The notes under the pieces were generated by a model. The model was not told the origin of the DNA and searched no databases. It was given only the letters and a program-made list of their open reading frames with translations. DNA of 64,000 nt from Streptomyces toyocaensis (GTDB lineage: Bacteria; Actinomycetota; Actinomycetes; Streptomycetales; Streptomycetaceae): the NCBI RefSeq assembly GCF_000725125.1, contig NZ_JFCB01000020.1, forward strand, positions 62,001-126,000. Reading direction: 5' to 3'. Positions 24,023-32,197 of this stretch are shown here, piece after piece; within the stretch, counting starts at the first letter, position 1, and the number at the start of each line of letters is the position of its first letter. The translations under genes and the position numbers were made by a program.

Positions 24023-25288
24023 GTGACCGCCGTTGGCGACATACGCGGGACCATCAACGACCGCCGAGCCGTCATCTCTCTCCTCCGCCACCTGCGTTCG
24101 GCCGAAGGACAGACCGATCCCCTGCCCGTCTGGGAGGGGCTACGCGCCCTGGGGGACGTCGTACGCGCCCCCTGGGGCGCCTACTTCGTGACCTCGTTCG
24201 AGGCATGCAGCCAGGTCCTGCGCGGCAGGAACTGGCTCGTGCCCGACTTCGCCTGGCAGGAGCGGCAGCCCGACCCGAGGCGCTGGCAGGAGCCGGCCAC
24301 CCAGGAGCTGACGGGCACCCTGTCCCGCATCAACGCCCCGACCCACACCTGCCAGCGCCGTGCCCTGGGCAACCCGTTCGACCGCGCCACCCTGGAGGGC
24401 ATGCGTCCGCGGATCGCCGCGCTCGTCTCCGGCCTCCTGGACGACCTGGAGGAACGCCTGCGTGCCGACGGCGAGGCCGACTTCGTCCGTACGGTCGCCG
24501 AACTCCTCCCCGTCCGTACGGTCGGTGAGTGGCTCGGCATCCCCGAGGAGCACCACGCGCACATCCTGGACTTCGCCCACCGGCAGGCGTACGCCCAGGA
24601 GTTGCTGCCCACCAAGGAGCAACTGGCGCTGGCGGGCCGGGCGACGCTGGAGATGCGGGAGTTTTTCGGCGAGTTGATCCGCGACCGGCGGGCGCACCCT
24701 GGCAACGATGTCCTCACCGGCTGGATCCACCACTGGGACGCCCAGTACCCGCACGACCCGGCTGCCGCGGCCCGGGTGATCTATCACCTGACGATGTTCA
24801 TCACCATCGCGTCACTGGAGACGAGCGCGGTGCTGCTGACCAACGCGGTGCGGTTCGCCACCGAAGAACCCGCCCGTGCGGACTGGCTGCGGGCCCACCC
24901 GGAGCACATCGAGGACCTGGTGGAGGAGACCCTGCGCTACGACCCCCCGGTCTGGCTCAACTCCCATGTGGCCGCCGACGACACCGTCCTCGCCGGCACG
25001 CCCATCGCCAAGGACACCACCGTCCACATCCTGTACGGTTCGGCGGCCCACGACCCGCGCCGCAACCCGGACCCGCACGTCTTCGACATCCTGCGCGGGG
25101 GCGGCCACATCACGTTCGGCAGCGGCCCCCACTACTGCCTCGGCGCGGCCCTCGCGCGCTTCGAGGCGCGGGAGGCGATCGCCCAGGTGCTGGAGCGCTT
25201 CCCCACCCTCCGGCCGGTCGGGCCCCCCTCCTACGACAACTCCCGCCTCGTCTTCCGCCGTATCACTTCCCTGAAGGTGACGACATGA
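24023..25288 (+). CDS. Cytochrome P450, CYP154-like
   Basis: 421 residues. It has the K-helix motif ETLRYDPPVW (about 308), heme loop FGSGPHYCLGAALARFEARE (about 365-384) and an I-helix ASLETS in which Ser replaces the usual Gly. CYP154 enzymes typically follow a CYP157 gene in conservons, as here. I start at GTG 24023, with AAGGAG seven bases upstream; an in-frame ATG at 23957 lacks a ribosome site. Its stop overlaps the enoyl-CoA hydratase ATG by four bases, suggesting a shared, perhaps fatty-acid or CoA-ester related, reaction sequence. That is inference. Confidence 0.9.
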   Translation: MTAVGDIRGTINDRRAVISLLRHLRSAEGQTDPLPVWEGLRALGDVVRAPWGAYFVTSFEACSQVLRGRNWLVPDFAWQERQPDPRRWQEPATQELTGTLSRINAPTHTCQRRALGNPFDRATLEGMRPRIAALVSGLLDDLEERLRADGEADFVRTVAELLPVRTVGEWLGIPEEHHAHILDFAHRQAYAQELLPTKEQLALAGRATLEMREFFGELIRDRRAHPGNDVLTGWIHHWDAQYPHDPAAAARVIYHLTMFITIASLETSAVLLTNAVRFATEEPARADWLRAHPEHIEDLVEETLRYDPPVWLNSHVAADDTVLAGTPIAKDTTVHILYGSAAHDPRRNPDPHVFDILRGGGHITFGSGPHYCLGAALARFEAREAIAQVLERFPTLRPVGPPSYDNSRLVFRRITSLKVTT

Positions 25289-26067
25289 ACGCCCAGCCCC
25301 TCGCCGCGCTCCCCGCCGACCGGATACTCAAGACGCTGCGCACCTACCGGCAGGGTCCTCTCCTCACCGTCGAGCTGAACCTCCCCGAGGAGGGCAACGC
25401 CGTCAGCGACACCATGCTGGACGACCTCCTCACCGTCCTCGACGAGCAGGACCCGTCGGTACGGGTCCTGGTGCTGGCCGCCGCCGGGGAGGAGTTCTGC
25501 CTCGGCGGCGACCGGCGCGAGTTCCCCCGGCACTTCGAGGACGATCCCACCGGGGGCGGCATCCGCGTCTCCGGTGCGAAGGCCCTGCGGGTGTGCGAGG
25601 CGCTCACCACCAACCTGGCCGTCACCATCGCCCGCGTCCAGGGCAGGGCCGTCGGCGCCGGTGTCGGCCTCGCGCTCGCCTGCGATCTGCGCGTGGGCGT
25701 CGACACCGCCACCTTCCGGCTGCCCGAAGTCGCCCTGGGAGTGCCGCCCACCTGGGGCGGGCTGCTCCCCCGCCTGATCAGCGAGGTGGGCGTGGCCCGC
25801 GTGCGGGAGCTGATCCTCACCGCGCGGGTGTTCGACGCCCAGGAGGCCCTCGGCCTGTCGGTCCTGCACAGGGTCGTGCCGCCGGAGGCGCTCGACGCCG
25901 CCGTCATGGCATGGGCCAAGCCCGTCCTGCGCCGCCCGGCCTCCGCCATGCGGGTCACCAAGGCGCTGCTCAACTCCCTCGCCGCCCCCACCCGTCTCGC
26001 CGACGTCTCGGTCTTCGATCCCGAACTCCTGACGGCGGTCCTCACCGAACAACGCCACGCCCGCTGA
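25285..26067 (+). CDS. Enoyl-CoA hydratase/isomerase family protein
   Basis: 260 residues of crotonase fold. EEFCLGGDRREF (about 72) and RVQGRAVGAGVGLALACDLR (about 117-136) supply the oxyanion-hole and active-site loops. FRLPEVALGVPPTWGG and the acidic residues around it fit the hydratase/isomerase clan. The ATG overlaps the P450 stop, so it belongs to the conservon operon, and a strong terminator follows. The CoA substrate cannot be read from the sequence. Confidence 0.9.
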   Translation: MNAQPLAALPADRILKTLRTYRQGPLLTVELNLPEEGNAVSDTMLDDLLTVLDEQDPSVRVLVLAAAGEEFCLGGDRREFPRHFEDDPTGGGIRVSGAKALRVCEALTTNLAVTIARVQGRAVGAGVGLALACDLRVGVDTATFRLPEVALGVPPTWGGLLPRLISEVGVARVRELILTARVFDAQEALGLSVLHRVVPPEALDAAVMAWAKPVLRRPASAMRVTKALLNSLAAPTRLADVSVFDPELLTAVLTEQRHAR

Positions 26068-26087
26068 GCCCGGGTCCGTCACGCGAC

Positions 26088-26113
26088 GGGGGGACGGGTC
26101 GGCCCGTCCCCCC
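26088..26113 (+). terminator. Terminator of the conservon operon
   Basis: A perfect 11-bp stem (GGGGGGACGGG / CCCGTCCCCCC) closed by a TCGG tetraloop, 20 bp after the enoyl-CoA hydratase stop. It marks the end of the conservon-P450 transcription unit. Confidence 0.85.
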
Positions 26114-26125
26114 CGGAAAAGGACG

Positions 26126-26245
26126 TTGCGCGGCGGGCTCCGCAGCCCGACCCTTGGCCGGGACACCGTCGGCCTCGGCGTGGACACGGAGAACACCACC
26201 GGAGCCCCCCGCCTGTACGACCGGCACGGCATGACGGTGGTTCAG
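26126..26245 (+). pseudogene. GNAT acetyltransferase C-terminal remnant
   Basis: The frame encodes GLGVDTENTTGAPRLYDRHG followed by MTVVQGW, the acetyl-CoA-proximal end of a GNAT domain (normally VDxENxTGAxxLYExxGM). Nothing before it in any frame resembles the earlier part of the fold, and the terminator lies just upstream. It is a truncated relic, not a working gene. Confidence 0.7.
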
Positions 26246-26370
26246 GGCTGGACTGGGCGCTCGGGCCGAGGCGCAGCGGCTGGCGGTAGCGCCTGTTCCG
26301 CTTCGAGGTCGGCCTATCGGACTGTTGCCTTCCGGCGGCCCCCTACCGTGATCGTTGCGACCTGTGGTGG

Positions 26371-26935
26371 GTGCTCCAGCCGCCGCAGGCGAGGTGCACG
26401 CATCTACCGCGGCAGTGCGCGCCCGCGTCGTACACCGCGGCGGTCCAGCGGTACCTCACCGGCGCGGGCGTCGCGAAATCCTCCGCGCGGATCCACCGGA
26501 TGTCGCTGACGACGTGGGGGGGGATGCTCGCCGGTGAACCCGCGCCGACCGGGCCCGCCCGCCGGGGCGCGAAGCCGCCCGTCTTCCCCGTCACCACGAC
26601 GGACGACCCGGCGCTGCCCGAGGTGCCGGCGGCGCGGGCGGATGAGATGGACGCCGGCACCGTCAACCGGGAGCTGTCCCGCCTGTGGCGCCTGGACGTC
26701 GCCCTGCAGGAGAAGCCGTTCTGCAAGACGCTCCACGAGTCCGCCGTGCGGGCCGACGAGGTGCCGGCGTCTGCCGGCCAACCCCCTCGCCCCACCCTAG
26801 GACTTTGAGGCCCTGGACGGGTGGACGTTCCACCGGCTCCGTCACGGCACCCTGCCGCCCGCCGACGGACCTGAGCCCCCGTGCACCGACGCCCTCCGTC
26901 CCGGCGTTGCCCGACCCGGGGACTGGATGTGTTAG
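26371..26935 (+). pseudogene. Decayed tyrosine recombinase (integrase)
   Basis: Frame 1 to 26808 carries an N-terminal core-binding part (YTAAVQRYLTGAGVAKSSAR, then RMSLTTWGGMLAGEPAPTGP, DAGTVNRELS). It jumps directly to LWRLDVALQEKPF and VRADEV, the box I Arg region, so about 50 residues are missing. A frameshift then brings FHRLRHGTL, the HxxR box II, in another frame near 26830, followed by a stop at about 26935. The catalytic Tyr end was not found. This is the remains of an integrated element; no attachment site or tRNA was recognised beside it. Confidence 0.7.
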
Positions 26936-26938
26936 CGT
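26907..26938 (+). promoter_or_regulatory. Candidate rsgA promoter (extended -10)
   Basis: TGTTAGCGT (26930-26938) is an extended -10 (TGn plus TAGCGT). The best -35, TTGCCC at 26907, is 20 bp upstream, a long spacer. The start near 26945 would give a leader of about 205 nt that contains the small ORF at 26994. Confidence 0.45.
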
Positions 26939-26993
26939 CAGTGGCGCAGGGACAATCGGGTCAACTGCGAGACCGGAAGGGGGAGGTGAGTTG

Positions 26994-27065
26994 ATGTCTG
27001 CCGTGAAGGCCGCTGCTGTGTGCAGCGCACGCCGGACCATCCTCACGTCCCGGACCCCGGTCTGA
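26994..27065 (+). CDS. Small upstream ORF (23 residues) in the rsgA leader
   Basis: ATG 26994 is preceded by GGAGGTGA at optimal distance, the strongest ribosome site in the neighbourhood, yet the frame encodes only 23 residues (MSAVKAAAVCSARRTILTSR plus TPV). It lies between a candidate promoter and rsgA, whose own ribosome site is in a hairpin. The layout resembles leader peptides that control antibiotic-resistance or ribosome-related genes by stalling. No homologue is recognised, so function is inferred. Confidence 0.5.
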   Translation: MSAVKAAAVCSARRTILTSRTPV

Positions 27066-27129
27066 CCTGACGTTCACCCCCACCCAAGCCCGATGGCTCA
27101 CGGGGGCGGAGCATCGCGCTCAACGGGGT

Positions 27130-27141
27130 CCTTGTTCAAGG
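27130..27141 (+). promoter_or_regulatory. Hairpin over the rsgA ribosome binding site
   Basis: CCTTGTTCAAGG can fold with a 5-bp stem; its 3' arm contains most of AAGGG (27138-27142), the only Shine-Dalgarno-like sequence before the TTG start at 27151. The stem is short, so its effect is uncertain. Confidence 0.4.
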
Positions 27142-27150
27142 GTCTCTACG

Positions 27151-28248
27151 TTGTCTCAATCCACTTTCCACCATGCTCAGCCGTACTCCCTGGCGGACTA
27201 CGGCTGGGACGAGGCGTGCGAGCACGCCTTCGCGCCCCATCGCGAGGCCGGCCTGATCCCGGCCCGTATCGTGCGAGCCGAACGCGGCTCGTGTGAAGCA
27301 GTCACCGACGCCGGAATCCTCCATGCGGAGGTCCCCGGTGCCGCCGATCGGAAGAATCAGCTGTCGCCGCCATGCACGGGCGACTGGGCCGCCCTGCGTC
27401 CTGCCACCACCAGTCACGGACCAGTGCTGCACACGGTACTGGAACGACGCACCGCCCTGGTGCGATCCACCGCCTCGCGTACCTCCCGTGGCCAGGTCCT
27501 GGCCGCCAACATCGACACGGTCGCGGTGACGGTGTCGCTGGGTACCCCGCTGAAGCACGGCAGGACCGAACGCATGCTCGCCCTGGCCTGGGAGAGCGGC
27601 GCCCAGCCGGTCGTGGTGCTCACCAAGGCCGACCAGTGTGCCGACCCGCAACTGGCCGCAGCCGAGGTGGCCGAGGTGGCACCAGGCACGGATGTGCTGG
27701 TCACCAGCGCCGTGACCGGGCTGGGCCTGGACACCCTGACCGCCGTCCTGAACGGCACCGTCGTGCTGCTGGGCCCCTCCGGCGCAGGTAAGTCCACTTT
27801 GGGTAACCAGCTGCTGGGCGAGGAGCGGCTGGCGACCGCCTCGGTGCGCGATGTGGACGGCAAGGGGCGGCACACCACCGCATGGCGGGAGCTGATTCCG
27901 CTGCCCGGCGGCGGGGTCCTGCTGGACACCCCCGGTCTGCGCGCGATCGGCCTGCACGACGCCCAGGACGGGCTGGAGCAGACCTTCGCCGAGATCGAAC
28001 ACCTCGCACAGGGCTGCCGGTTCACGGACTGCGCACATGTGAGCGAACCCGGCTGCGCGGTGCTGGCTGCCGTCGAGGCAGGCGAGATTCCCCAGCGCCG
28101 TCTGGGCAGCTACCGCCAACTGCTGAGGGAGAACGCCTACGCAGGCTCCCGCACCGACGCCCGGCTGCGCACCGACCGCGAGGCCGCCAAGAAGGACATC
28201 ACGCGGCACCTGCGTGCCACCTACCAGTTCCGGGAGCGCCAGCGGTGA
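27151..28248 (+). CDS. rsgA: Ribosome-associated GTPase RsgA (YjeQ/EngC)
   Basis: 365 residues with the circularly permuted GTPase order of RsgA: TKAD (G4) near 156, SAVTGLG, GPSGAGKSTLGNQLL (G1) near 207, DTPGLR (G3) near 257. Then comes the zinc knuckle CRFTDCAHVSEPGC near 290. An OB-fold-like N-terminal part precedes them. RsgA acts in maturation of the 30S subunit. TTG at 27151 is the only in-frame start compatible with the family N-terminus (SQSTFHH). The stop overlaps the next GTG. Streptomyces normally has a separate housekeeping copy, so this may be an accessory, inducible paralogue; that is inference. Confidence 0.93.
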   Translation: MSQSTFHHAQPYSLADYGWDEACEHAFAPHREAGLIPARIVRAERGSCEAVTDAGILHAEVPGAADRKNQLSPPCTGDWAALRPATTSHGPVLHTVLERRTALVRSTASRTSRGQVLAANIDTVAVTVSLGTPLKHGRTERMLALAWESGAQPVVVLTKADQCADPQLAAAEVAEVAPGTDVLVTSAVTGLGLDTLTAVLNGTVVLLGPSGAGKSTLGNQLLGEERLATASVRDVDGKGRHTTAWRELIPLPGGGVLLDTPGLRAIGLHDAQDGLEQTFAEIEHLAQGCRFTDCAHVSEPGCAVLAAVEAGEIPQRRLGSYRQLLRENAYAGSRTDARLRTDREAAKKDITRHLRATYQFRERQR

Positions 28249-29546
28249 ACGACACCGACACACCTGACCACGCTCCTGGCACCGACCCGGTGACGGAGGC
28301 GTTCTTCGCCCTGCACCACGATCTGCCCCGGCAAGGCCCCGGCTCGGACGCCACCACACGGCGCCTGCTGGAGATGGCCGGGCCATTGCCCGAGTGCCCG
28401 CGGGTGCTGGACGCGGGCTGCGGCCCCGGCCGCTCCACCCTGCTGCTGGCGGAGGAAGTCGGTGCGCATGTGACCGCGGTCGACTTGTACCAGCCCTTCC
28501 TGGACGGCCTCGCCGCCGAGGCGGGCCGCCGGGGCCTGGGCGACCAGGTCACGGTCGTCAACTGCTCGATGGACCGGCTGCCCGTCCCCGATCACAGCTT
28601 CGACGTGATCTGGGCCGAGGGGTCCGTCTACACCGTCGGCTTTGACGTCGCCCTGCGCGCCTGGCGTCGCCTACTCGCCCCGGGCGGCGTCCTCGTCGTC
28701 ACCGAAATCGAATGGACCGTGCCCCACCCCGCTGCCCCGGCGCGCGCCTACTGGGACGCGGTCTACCCACTGCGCACCCACGCCGCGAACACCGACGCCG
28801 CGCAGGCCGCCGGCTATCGCCTCCGCGCGCACTGGCCGCTGCCGGAAAGCGACTGGTGGGACGAGTACTACACGCCGCTCACCCAGCGCCTGGCCCGAGC
28901 GGAGCCGCAGCAGCCCGGTATGCCGGAGGCCCTGGCCGCACACCGGACAGAGATCGCCATGCGGCGCGAACACGGCAGCGACTACAGCTACGCCGCCTAC
29001 ATCCTCAGCCCCCACGACACCACTGAGAACGGAACCATGACCACCTGGACTGCCCGTCCCGAAACCGCCGACGACATCCCCGCCGTCCGAGACATCCTCC
29101 TCGGGGCCTTCCCCACCGCCACCGAGGCCGACATCGTCGACGCCCTGCGCACCGACCCGAAGGCGTGGATCGACGGCCTGTCGATGGTCACCGCAGCCCC
29201 CGACGGCACCCCGGTCGGGTACGCGCTGCTCACCCGCTGCCACGTCGACGGTCAGCCTGCCCTGGCCCTGGCCCCGTGCGCGGTACTGCCCTCGGCCCAG
29301 CGCACCGGTGCCGGCTCCGCGGCCATCCGCGCCGCCCTGGCCGCCGCCCGGGCCACGGGAGAGAACCTCGTTGTCGTCCTGGGACACCCCGACTACTACC
29401 CTCGGTTCGGCTTCACGCCAGCCTCCCGCTTCGGCATCCGAGCCCCCTTCGAAGTACCCGACGAGGCCATGATGGCCATGGCTCTGGACGACACCCGCCC
29501 GGTCCCGGCGGGCACCATCCAGTACCCGGTTGCGTTTGGCGTCTGA
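28245..29546 (+). CDS. Fusion of a SAM methyltransferase and a GNAT acetyltransferase
   Basis: 433 residues. Residues about 1-262 are a class I methyltransferase: motif I VLDAGCGPGRSTLLL (about 62), acidic VTAVDLYQPF, then VIWAEGSVYTVGF and the LLAPGGVLVVTE strand. Residues about 265-433 are a YhbS-like GNAT domain with acetyl-CoA loop QRTGAGSAAIRAAL and GHPDYYPRFGFTPA. The GTG start overlaps the rsgA stop, so the pair is coupled. An internal ATG at 29037 could also start the GNAT part alone, with only weak ribosome-site support. The substrate is unknown; coupling to RsgA hints at ribosome or antibiotic modification. Confidence 0.85.
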   Translation: MNDTDTPDHAPGTDPVTEAFFALHHDLPRQGPGSDATTRRLLEMAGPLPECPRVLDAGCGPGRSTLLLAEEVGAHVTAVDLYQPFLDGLAAEAGRRGLGDQVTVVNCSMDRLPVPDHSFDVIWAEGSVYTVGFDVALRAWRRLLAPGGVLVVTEIEWTVPHPAAPARAYWDAVYPLRTHAANTDAAQAAGYRLRAHWPLPESDWWDEYYTPLTQRLARAEPQQPGMPEALAAHRTEIAMRREHGSDYSYAAYILSPHDTTENGTMTTWTARPETADDIPAVRDILLGAFPTATEADIVDALRTDPKAWIDGLSMVTAAPDGTPVGYALLTRCHVDGQPALALAPCAVLPSAQRTGAGSAAIRAALAAARATGENLVVVLGHPDYYPRFGFTPASRFGIRAPFEVPDEAMMAMALDDTRPVPAGTIQYPVAFGV

Positions 29547-29552
29547 CCGCTC

Positions 29553-29588
29553 CTGTGGCGCCCCGGGGCTTTTCCCTGGGCGCCACAG
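29553..29588 (+). terminator. Terminator of the rsgA operon
   Basis: A perfect 11-bp inverted repeat (CTGTGGCGCCC / GGGCGCCACAG) with a 14-nt loop starts 6 bp after the fusion gene's stop. Confidence 0.8.
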
Positions 29589-30000
29589 CCTTCCCGGGCC
29601 GCATATTTCCGGATGACCTGGGAGGAAGCGACGGCTGTCGGACGGTGGGGTCACACCGGGGCCGAGGTGGCTTCCTCCTGCGGGCTGCGCGGCCAGGGCA
29701 GCACACTCGTGCCGCGCGGTTCCACGTCCGACCGGCTGTTCATGTCTGGGCCACCGTTGACCGGTCCCAGAGTGTTCGCACCGTCCCCGCGGCCCACTGA
29801 ACGGCCGTACGGAGCATGCCGGTTGACCCCCGGCCGGCCGTGACGGCACCCCCCGCGCGAAAGCAGACGAAGGCCCACGGAGATGGCTCGGCTCCCCTTG
29901 CCCAGGCCGCTGCAGCACGCCGGGAGCGAGCTCTCCCCCCAGATCGCCCGGAGGCGGGCACACGGCTCCACTCCCCCAGCCGGACGGCTCCGGCCGTCTC
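29589..30000. other. Gene-free stretch
   Basis: About 410 bp without a reading frame that looks coding on either strand. It lies between the rsgA operon terminator and the frameshifted ATPase gene. No promoter or repeat stood out. Confidence 0.5.
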
Positions 30001-30462
30001 GCCTCCGGGTCCCGCGCTCCTTGTGAGACACGCGCGTTCGACCTGCCGGTGACCCCGGCCTCCGTGCGTACGGCCCGGAGCGGGGTGCGCGAGCTGCTCC
30101 TCGCGCGGGGCGTGGGCGACGAGGCGTGCGACAACGCTGTCGTCGTGACCTCGGAGCTCGTCACCAACGCGCTCACCCCTCGGCCGGTGACCGGATCGTG
30201 TGCCGGCTGCACCTGTCGGCGGACGTGATCCGCGTCGAGGTCGAGGACCAGGCCCGCGGCACCGGACTGCCGGTCCTCCGCCGGCCGTGCCCCGACGACC
30301 AGAACGGCCGCGGGCTGCTCCTGGTCGACGCGCTCAGCGACGCCTGGGCGGTCGCCCGTGTCCCCGGGCCGGCCCGGACGCACGGTCTGGGCCGAACTGC
30401 CCTGGAAGGCCGGGCCGTCGTCGCCCGCGTCACCGTGCGGCCCGGATCCGCGCGCGGACTGA
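30001..30462 (+). pseudogene. Frameshifted anti-sigma-factor-type ATP-binding protein
   Basis: Streptomyces encodes many small HATPase_c_2 proteins of this kind. Frame 1 gives FDLPVTPASVRTARSGVREL and VVVTSELVTNALT. The protein then continues in frame 3 (SAGDRIVCRLHLSADVIRVE, then GRGLLLVDALSDAWAVARV) and returns to frame 1 for RTVWAELPW, ending at 30462. The first shift fits loss of one base near 30177 (ACCCCTCGG where ACCCACTCGG is expected), the second a gain of one base near 30378. The two shifts cancel. It is a pseudogene unless both are sequencing errors. The 5' end is uncertain. Confidence 0.75.
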
Positions 30463-30615
30463 GGCGGCCGTGGCGGCACGCCCGGTTGAGGCAGCCGTCC
30501 CACCGGGCGCCCCTGAGGGCCATCGGCCCCGGCGGCCGGCGGCCGTCTGCGAGAATGAGGCCGATCCCCGAGCGCCGCGGTGTGCGGTGCTCGCCGCACG
30601 ACTGGAGCACACACG

Positions 30616-31449
30616 GTGTCGTCACAGCACGAAGCCCCCGCCCCCGCCGGGGACCGCAAGGACCTGCGGGCCGACTGCGCCTCCTGCTTCGGCCTGTGCT
30701 GTGTGGCCCTGCCCTTCGCCCGCTCCGCCGGCTTCGCCGCCACCAAGCCGGCGGGGCGGCCGTGTTCGAACCTGCGGGAAGACTTCCGTTGCGGCATTCA
30801 CGACCGGCTGCGTGACGAGGGGTACCCCGGCTGCACCGTCTTCGACTGCTTCGGTGCGGGCCAGAAGGTGTCCCAGGTCACCTTCGGCGGCACCGACTGG
30901 CGCCGCGCACCGGAGACGGCGCGGAGCATGTTCGAGGTCTTCCCCGTCATCCGGCAGTTGCAGGAGCTGCTCTGGTACATCACCGAGGCCCTCGCGCTCA
31001 CGGCGGCCCGCCCCGTCCACGAGGAACTGCGGCGGGCACTGGCGCGCATCGACGGACTGACCCGGGGCAGCGCCGCCGCGATCGCCGGGCTCGACGTGAA
31101 CGCGCTGCGCGGCGAGGTCAACGCCCTGCTGCTGCGGGCCGGCGAGCTCGCCCGGGCCCATGTCCCGGGCCGCACGAAGAACCACCGCGGGGCCGATCTC
31201 GTCGGCGCGAAGCTGGCCGGTGCCGACCTGCGGGGTGCCAGCCTGCGCGGCGCCCTGCTGGTGGCCGCGGATCTCAGCGGGGCCGACCTGCGGGACGCCG
31301 ACCTGATCGGGGCCGATCTGCGGGACGCCGACCTCGGCGGCGCCGACCTCACCGGCGCCCTGTTCCTCACCCAGGCGCAGCTCAACGGGGCCAGGGGCGA
31401 CGCGGCCACCGTGCTGCCTCCCGCGCTCACCCGCCCCGCCCACTGGTAG
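30616..31449 (+). CDS. Pentapeptide-repeat protein with Cys-rich N-terminal domain
   Basis: 277 residues. The N-terminal part has CASCFGLCC (about 19-27), then single Cys at CSNL, CGIH, CTVFDC, similar to zinc/iron-chelating CxxCxxCC (YkgJ-like) proteins. A helical middle part follows. Residues about 190-265 are A(D/N)LxG repeats (GADLRGASLRGALLVAADLS, GADLRDADLIGADLRDADLG), a right-handed quadrilateral beta helix. Some pentapeptide proteins mimic DNA and protect gyrase, but most have unknown roles. GTG 30616 has GGAG eight bases upstream. It is monocistronic here. Confidence 0.85.
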   Translation: MSSQHEAPAPAGDRKDLRADCASCFGLCCVALPFARSAGFAATKPAGRPCSNLREDFRCGIHDRLRDEGYPGCTVFDCFGAGQKVSQVTFGGTDWRRAPETARSMFEVFPVIRQLQELLWYITEALALTAARPVHEELRRALARIDGLTRGSAAAIAGLDVNALRGEVNALLLRAGELARAHVPGRTKNHRGADLVGAKLAGADLRGASLRGALLVAADLSGADLRDADLIGADLRDADLGGADLTGALFLTQAQLNGARGDAATVLPPALTRPAHW

Positions 31450-31770
31450 ACGGCCGCGCTGTCGACGCGCAGGCGTACCTGTTCCTCCAGGCGCCTCGGG
31501 CTCGTGTCCAGGGCGTCGCCCGCCTCCCGCTCCCCCGGGCCGTGGCCGTCCTGTGCTGCCGCTGCCGGAGACCTGCAGCCGTCCCGTGCAGCCACCCCGG
31601 TCGCGCGTGCCCCACTCGGGCTGCGTCCGGTCCCGCCCTGCGCGCAGCACGGCTGAGGTGTCCTCGCCGGAACGGTCTCGTGCGCGCTGACGGCCGGCGG
31701 CTCCCCGGCGGGTGCCCGGGGTCCGGGGCGCCTCGCACCGTCAGGGTGCGGGCCGCCCCGGATCATGGCG
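31450..31770. other. Convergent gene-free stretch
   Basis: About 320 bp between the stops of two convergent genes. No convincing coding frame, terminator hairpin or repeat was found. Confidence 0.5.
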
Positions 31771-31965
31771 CTATTCGGTGCCGAAGACCGCTTTCTGCAC
31801 CTCGTTGGGACCGTCGAACTGCTGACTCCCGGTCTCCGTCAGCTTCTGGACGAGGGTGTTGTCCGCGCCGTTGCTCTTCGCCAGCGCGACGAGGTCGTCA
31901 CGGCTGGCGGGATAGTCGGCGCCCTTGAGAGCCTTCTGCAGGTCGATCGGGCTGAGCTCTGCCAT
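31771..31965 (-). CDS. DUF2795 small protein
   Basis: 64 residues: AELSPIDLQKALKGADYPAS, then DDLVALAKSNGADNTLVQKL and FDGPNEVQKAVFG, a compact helical DUF2795 protein widespread in Streptomyces and of unknown function. ATG 31965 follows GGGAGG. The fold has been compared to a small DNA- or protein-binding module, which the sequence alone does not establish. Confidence 0.85.
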   Translation of the reverse strand: MAELSPIDLQKALKGADYPASRDDLVALAKSNGADNTLVQKLTETGSQQFDGPNEVQKAVFGTE

Positions 31966-32197
31966 GTCAGCCTCCCGTGGCGGAACGGCGCGGCGGATCC
32001 GCGCGCGGACGGGGCGGGTACCCCGGCCATTGCGGGGCGATTCACCGAGGCGGTGGCGGGAGGGCACCGTGCACCCGGCCGTCCCGGCGGTGAGCCGAGT
32101 ACCCGGCACCGTCGACCCGGGTACGCGTACTCAGGCGCGGGGTGCGGGTGGTGTACGAGGCTGGCGGCGAGGTTCCCGTCTGCCGGAAGGACGTCTC

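Noticed and set aside
22576-26067. Secondary-metabolite cluster
   Set aside because: Two P450s and a crotonase lie in a conservon, and no polyketide, peptide or terpene synthase is in the window.
26300-27000. tRNA or attachment site beside the integrase remnant
   Set aside because: No cloverleaf or matching direct repeats were recognised by eye.
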